Shown piece after piece: positions 41,088 through 44,231 of a stretch of 44,231 nt of DNA. A program made the position numbers and the translations under genes. Under the pieces are notes generated by a model, which was given only the letters and a program-made list of their open reading frames with translations, did not search any database and was not told the DNA's origin. Within the stretch, counting starts at the first letter, position 1. Every line of letters starts with the position of its first letter. This DNA comes from Alphaproteobacteria bacterium. GTDB taxonomy: Bacteria > Pseudomonadota > Alphaproteobacteria > Bin95. The stretch spans positions 1-44,231 of the forward strand of contig JAJDYL010000151.1 of NCBI GenBank assembly GCA_022825195.1, given 5' to 3'.

Positions 41088-41726
41088 CTAACGACCCGGC
41101 GCTTCCAGATAGAGCGGGTCGGCGAGGTCGATGGCGGGGCCGTTACTGTAATACACCCAGCCGCGCACCCGGATGCGCTGTCCTTCGAGCGACCCTGGCG
41201 GGAAGGCGCGGGAGATGCGGCCGCGCTTGAGGTAAACGGTGAAGTCCTCGCGCCAGTCCTCTCCGAAATTGACGAAATTGCTACGGAAGCCGCGTGCAAC
41301 CGACAGGACTCGACCTTCCACGATGGCGAAACGGTCGAGGACCGAACGCGCGCGCTCGGCAGCGACAATCCGCGCCTCGCTCCGCATCCAGAGGCCGGGT
41401 TCCGAGAGGCGCGCCCGTCGTTCCAGCCGGAGCAGGGCGTTGGCGCGCTCCCGGGAGACGAGCGGCGGCGCGACCGCGGCAAGGCCGCGCGCGACCAGTT
41501 CCCGCTGCAGCCAGAGCGCGCCGGAGAACACGTGTGCGAGGCGCCTGCCATGCCGGTCGAGGCGCACCGGCTCGGGCTCGTAGGTAAGCCCCGGCCGCGC
41601 CAGAAACGCTTCGACGAATGGCTCTCCGCCTTCCAGCAGGCGCACATCGGCCGGCTTGATCTCTTCCGCGGCTGCAGGGAGCGGACAGGCGATCAGCACG
41701 AGGAGCAGGAGGACATGGCGCGGCAT
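41088..41726 (-). CDS. Exported SNase-like protein lacking the N-terminal catalytic half
   Basis: A 212-residue protein with a clear signal peptide (MPRHVLLLLVLIACPLPAAAEE). Residues 50-75 resemble the second half of thermonuclease domains (YEPEPVRLDRHGRRLAHVF, then LWLQRELVARGLAAV), but the first half with the DGDT and metal-binding Asp/Arg residues is absent: the signal peptide runs straight into it. A C-terminal OB-like domain follows (EGRVLSVARGFRSNFVNFGEDW...). It is probably not a nuclease. It is convergent with comM and divergent from the pip gene by 43 bases. Confidence 0.75.
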   Translation of the reverse strand: MPRHVLLLLVLIACPLPAAAEEIKPADVRLLEGGEPFVEAFLARPGLTYEPEPVRLDRHGRRLAHVFSGALWLQRELVARGLAAVAPPLVSRERANALLRLERRARLSEPGLWMRSEARIVAAERARSVLDRFAIVEGRVLSVARGFRSNFVNFGEDWREDFTVYLKRGRISRAFPPGSLEGQRIRVRGWVYYSNGPAIDLADPLYLEAPGR

Positions 41727-41769
41727 GGGTGTCTGGAAGCCTTGCAAAGCGGCCGCTAAGGTTTGAGCG

Positions 41770-42738
41770 ATGGGCGGGCGGACGGATCTCTTTCCGGCGA
41801 TAGAAGCGGCGCAGAGCGGCATGCTGCCGCTGGACGGCGGCCATGTCATGTATTGGGAGGAAGCGGGCAGCCCGAACGGCCTGCCGGTGCTCTTCCTGCA
41901 TGGCGGTCCGGGAGCCGGCTGCACGCCGGCCTATCGGCGCTTCTTCGACCCTGCAGCTTACCGCATCCTCCTGTTCGACCAGCGCGGGGCGGGCCGTTCC
42001 ACGCCGGGCGCGGAGACGCAATCCAACACCACGCAGCACCTCATCCGCGACATTGAGACGCTGCGCCGGCATCTTTCGGTGGACCGGTGGCTGGTATTCG
42101 GCGGGTCCTGGGGCAGCACGCTCGCACTTGCCTACGGGGAAGCGCATCCGGAACGCTGCCTCGGCTTCGTCCTGCGCGGCATCTTCCTCGGGCGGCGCGC
42201 GGAAATCGACTGGTTCCTGCACGGCATGGGCACCTTCTTCCCGGAAGCGCATCGGGCCTTCCTTGCGCCGATCCCGCCGGAGGAGCGCGATAACGGGCTG
42301 CTGGCGGCCTACCGCCGCCGGCTGATGGACCCGGACCCTCGTGTCCACCTGCCGGCCGCGCGCGCCTGGTCCCGCTATGAGAGCGCCTGTTCCGCGCTGA
42401 GGCCGGGTCCGATCGACACGGCCGCCGTGGCCGGAGACAGGGCAGCCCTGTCGCTTGCGCGGCTGGAGGCGCACTATTTCACGAACGGCCTGTTCCTTCG
42501 GGACGACCAGCTGCTGGACGACCTCCACCGCGTCGAAGGCCTGCCGGCAACCATCGTCCAGGGGCGCTACGATGTCGTCTGCCCGATCGCGACTGCAGAC
42601 GAATTGGCCCGCGCCTGGCCCGGAGCCGACTATGTGCCGGTGCCGGAAGCCGGACATTCCGCGATGGAGTTCGGCATCCGCTCGGCCCTCGTTACGGCGA
42701 CGGAGCGAATGAAATACCGGCTGGCCGCCATGGTGTGA
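41770..42738 (+). CDS. pip: Proline iminopeptidase
   Basis: A 322-residue alpha/beta-hydrolase of family S33 that removes N-terminal proline. HGGPGAG (44-50) forms the oxyanion hole, LLFDQRGAGRS is the family marker, the nucleophile Ser113 lies in GGSWGS, the acid Asp267 in GRYDVVCP and His295 in GHSAME. The RYDVVCP and DQRGAGRS motifs separate it from haloalkane or epoxide hydrolases. No signal peptide is visible. Confidence 0.92.
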   Translation: MGGRTDLFPAIEAAQSGMLPLDGGHVMYWEEAGSPNGLPVLFLHGGPGAGCTPAYRRFFDPAAYRILLFDQRGAGRSTPGAETQSNTTQHLIRDIETLRRHLSVDRWLVFGGSWGSTLALAYGEAHPERCLGFVLRGIFLGRRAEIDWFLHGMGTFFPEAHRAFLAPIPPEERDNGLLAAYRRRLMDPDPRVHLPAARAWSRYESACSALRPGPIDTAAVAGDRAALSLARLEAHYFTNGLFLRDDQLLDDLHRVEGLPATIVQGRYDVVCPIATADELARAWPGADYVPVPEAGHSAMEFGIRSALVTATERMKYRLAAMV

Positions 42739-42757
42739 CCGGGCCGCCGGGCGCCGT

Positions 42758-43456
42758 TCAGTATTCGTCGCGGCGGCGCACCCAGGTCATCGGGAATGGC
42801 AGGTCCCGCTCGTCGCGGCCCTTCGGCACGAGATCGAGAAGCTGGTAGGCCGCATTCATCGGGTCCAGCCCGCGCGAATAGCAGGAATAGGTGTGGAACA
42901 GCCGCCCGGCCGCGTCCTTGCAGAAGACGCTGAGCCCCGGCGCCTCGCTGCCGCGCATGGCGGTTTCGCGGTAGTTGTACATGACCGGCCCCGCTGCGAG
43001 CGTCTCCTCGTCGAAGGAAACGTCGAAATCCCGGTTGAATCCGCTGTGCAGCGAGGAAACCCACGGGAAGCGCCAGCCCATGCGGTCGCGATAGGCGAGG
43101 AGGGAGGCCAGCGGCGCGCGCGACACGGCCGCGAACGCAACGTCCCGGGCCGCCAGATGGACGACCATCGGGTCGTAGCCGTCGGCCCAGAAGGAACAGC
43201 TCGGACAGCCCGCCTCCCAGTCCGGCCCGAACATGAAATGCGAGACGATGAGCTGGGTCCTGCCGCCGAACAGGTCCGCAAGGCTGACCTCGCCGGCTTC
43301 GCTTTCGAAGCGGTAGTCCTCCGTCACTTCCACCCAGGGCAGTGCCCGACGGGCGGTCGTCAGGGCGTCGCGTTCGCGGGTCAATGCCTTTTCGCGGTCG
43401 AGAAGCGTCTTGCGGGCCACGAGCCATGCTTCGCGCGAGACAACAGGGTGATTCAT
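42758..43456 (-). CDS. DUF899 family thioredoxin-like protein
   Basis: A 232-residue protein of DUF899. EAWLVARKTLLDREKALTRERDAL near the start, LPWVEVTEDYRFE, then the thioredoxin-like turn GCPSCSFWADGYD with Cys84 and Cys87 and LFHTYSCYSRGLDPMNAAYQLLDL near the end are characteristic. A redox role is plausible but unproven for the family. It is convergent with pip (19-base gap) and divergent from the last gene. Confidence 0.9.
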   Translation of the reverse strand: MNHPVVSREAWLVARKTLLDREKALTRERDALTTARRALPWVEVTEDYRFESEAGEVSLADLFGGRTQLIVSHFMFGPDWEAGCPSCSFWADGYDPMVVHLAARDVAFAAVSRAPLASLLAYRDRMGWRFPWVSSLHSGFNRDFDVSFDEETLAAGPVMYNYRETAMRGSEAPGLSVFCKDAAGRLFHTYSCYSRGLDPMNAAYQLLDLVPKGRDERDLPFPMTWVRRRDEY

Positions 43457-43556
43457 GTGACGCTTCCTTTGTGCTGCGTTATGCGATCGCCTTCACGGCG
43501 CCGGTATTTGTGCACCGGCGGCACGAAAGTTGTGCGGGCGTGCGAGCGCGGGAGCC

Positions 43557-43586
43557 TTGGAAAACGGGGGTCCTTTCCTCCATAAT
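43557..43586 (+). promoter_or_regulatory. Possible promoter of the last gene
   Basis: TTGGAA (43557-43562), an 18-base spacer and CATAAT (43581-43586) precede the final gene by 27 bases. The match is moderate and the position is right for a short leader. Confidence 0.3.
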
Positions 43587-43613
43587 AGGAGTTCTCTGGC
43601 CGGAGGATGAATG

Positions 43614-44231
43614 ATGGACGGGCAGCAAGCCATCGGAAACCGGATTGAAGCGGACGCGCAGTCGTCGGCCTATGTGCCGCCGCTCCAGCTGACGGAAGGG
43701 CAGGCGCCGCCCATCGCCGCGAATGGCGGCCTCTCCTACATGTCGTTCGACCGGGGCGGGGATGCCGGAACCGCCGCGGCGCTGGAGGCGGCGCTCCGGC
43801 AGATTGCCGAGGGGCACAGCCAGGCGTTGATCGACCGGCTCGACAATGCGCCTCCGGGACCCATCGAGACGAAATGGGGCCCAGGCTTCCGCGAATATGA
43901 GGAATGCCTGGACTATATCCGCGCCAATGGTTTCGAAGTTCCCGAAGGCGGCGTGGCGCTTCCCCTGCGCTACACCGTTTACGAACACCCGTCCTACTCC
44001 ATCGTGCCGTCCAACGCGGTCTGGCGGGACCCGGCGCGCAAGGCCGAGGCCGCCCTGTTGCGCAAGGCCGAAAACGAGCTCAGGGACCGCAGCCTCTACT
44101 TTCCGCAAGTACTCCGCGATGCGCGCCGGATCGGCGAATACTATCCGGGCCTCGATGTCGGCAGCGCCGAGTCCATGGACAGGCTCGGCGTCTCGCTGGC
44201 GCACCTCGAATCCAGGTGCGGGAACTTCTAC
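43614..44231 (+). CDS. Unrecognised protein, 3' end beyond window
   Basis: An open frame of 206 codons that is still open at the last base. It starts at ATG 43614, seven bases after GGAGG; an ATG at 43611 in the same frame is too close to the site. The text begins MDGQQAIGNRIEADAQSSAY, is acidic and Pro/Gly-rich at first, then has EYEECLDYIRANGFEVPEG and many charged residues with Tyr (RRIGEYYPGLD). No signal peptide, membrane helix or motif I recognise. Codon use matches its neighbours, so it is a real gene of unknown role. Confidence 0.6.
   Translation, partial: MDGQQAIGNRIEADAQSSAYVPPLQLTEGQAPPIAANGGLSYMSFDRGGDAGTAAALEAALRQIAEGHSQALIDRLDNAPPGPIETKWGPGFREYEECLDYIRANGFEVPEGGVALPLRYTVYEHPSYSIVPSNAVWRDPARKAEAALLRKAENELRDRSLYFPQVLRDARRIGEYYPGLDVGSAESMDRLGVSLAHLESRCGNFY

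Noticed and set aside
1..44231. tRNA, rRNA or tmRNA genes
   Set aside because: I saw none on reading through; a covariance scan would be needed to exclude divergent ones.

Overview
The window is 44 kb of very GC-rich, gene-dense chromosome. It looks like an alphaproteobacterium, probably a Rhodospirillales-like lineage. The evidence is two conserved housekeeping blocks (plsY-dprA-topA-rnr and lipoprotein/rsmI/yraN/sirB1/gshB), glutathione synthesis, heavy use of GTG and TTG starts, and ATGA/GTGA stop-start overlaps. The species cannot be named from the sequence alone.

Layout. 1-813: the 5' end of a probable group II intron (minus strand) abutting repeat-element copy A. 814-2856: an alpha/beta hydrolase, a Sel1-repeat protein and a DUF1289 protein. 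2966-11652: one tightly overlapping operon that begins with a coenzyme F420 module (NADPH:F420 reductase, CofE, CofD) and runs into plsY-dprA-topA-rnr. 11702-17507: a BMP-type nucleoside ABC importer followed by leuB. 17723-20311: an unrecognised Cys4 zinc-finger/HTH protein, an MFS carrier and a cysteine hydrolase. 20450-21351: repeat copy B with a partial extra unit C, directly upstream of asd. 21453-32474: asd and a thioesterase; then on the minus strand Sua5, CysQ, an SMP-30 protein and a crotonase; an MFS carrier and MsrP on plus; and a minus-strand group of CoA-lyase, UbiD-type decarboxylase and aminopeptidase. 32524-33330: pyridoxal kinase. 33385-33787: repeat copy D. 33862-35091: a sterol-desaturase-family hydroxylase and a decaying vapBC pair. 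35201-41076: the lipoprotein/rsmI/yraN/sirB1/gshB/comM block. 41088-44231: an SNase-like protein, proline iminopeptidase, a DUF899 protein and an unrecognised gene that runs off the end.

The most unusual content is the dispersed repeat family in the three long gene-free stretches. Each of copies A, B and D has an outer A+T-rich end with a promoter-like TTGAC(C/T)-N15-TA(G/T)(A/G)AT pointing inwards, and a far end made of CATGACAnnn units spaced exactly 10 bp apart. A and B also share consecutive GC-rich stem-loops after the promoter, one with a compensatory base-pair change, and a perfect TTTCTGCAGAAA palindrome. Reading frames inside drift by single-base indels between copies, so a structured RNA or DNA-level role seems more likely than a protein. 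Whether this family is already catalogued cannot be decided here.

The F420 module places deazaflavin cofactor chemistry in this organism. The FO synthase (CofG/CofH) and CofC/FbiD needed to complete the pathway are not in the window.
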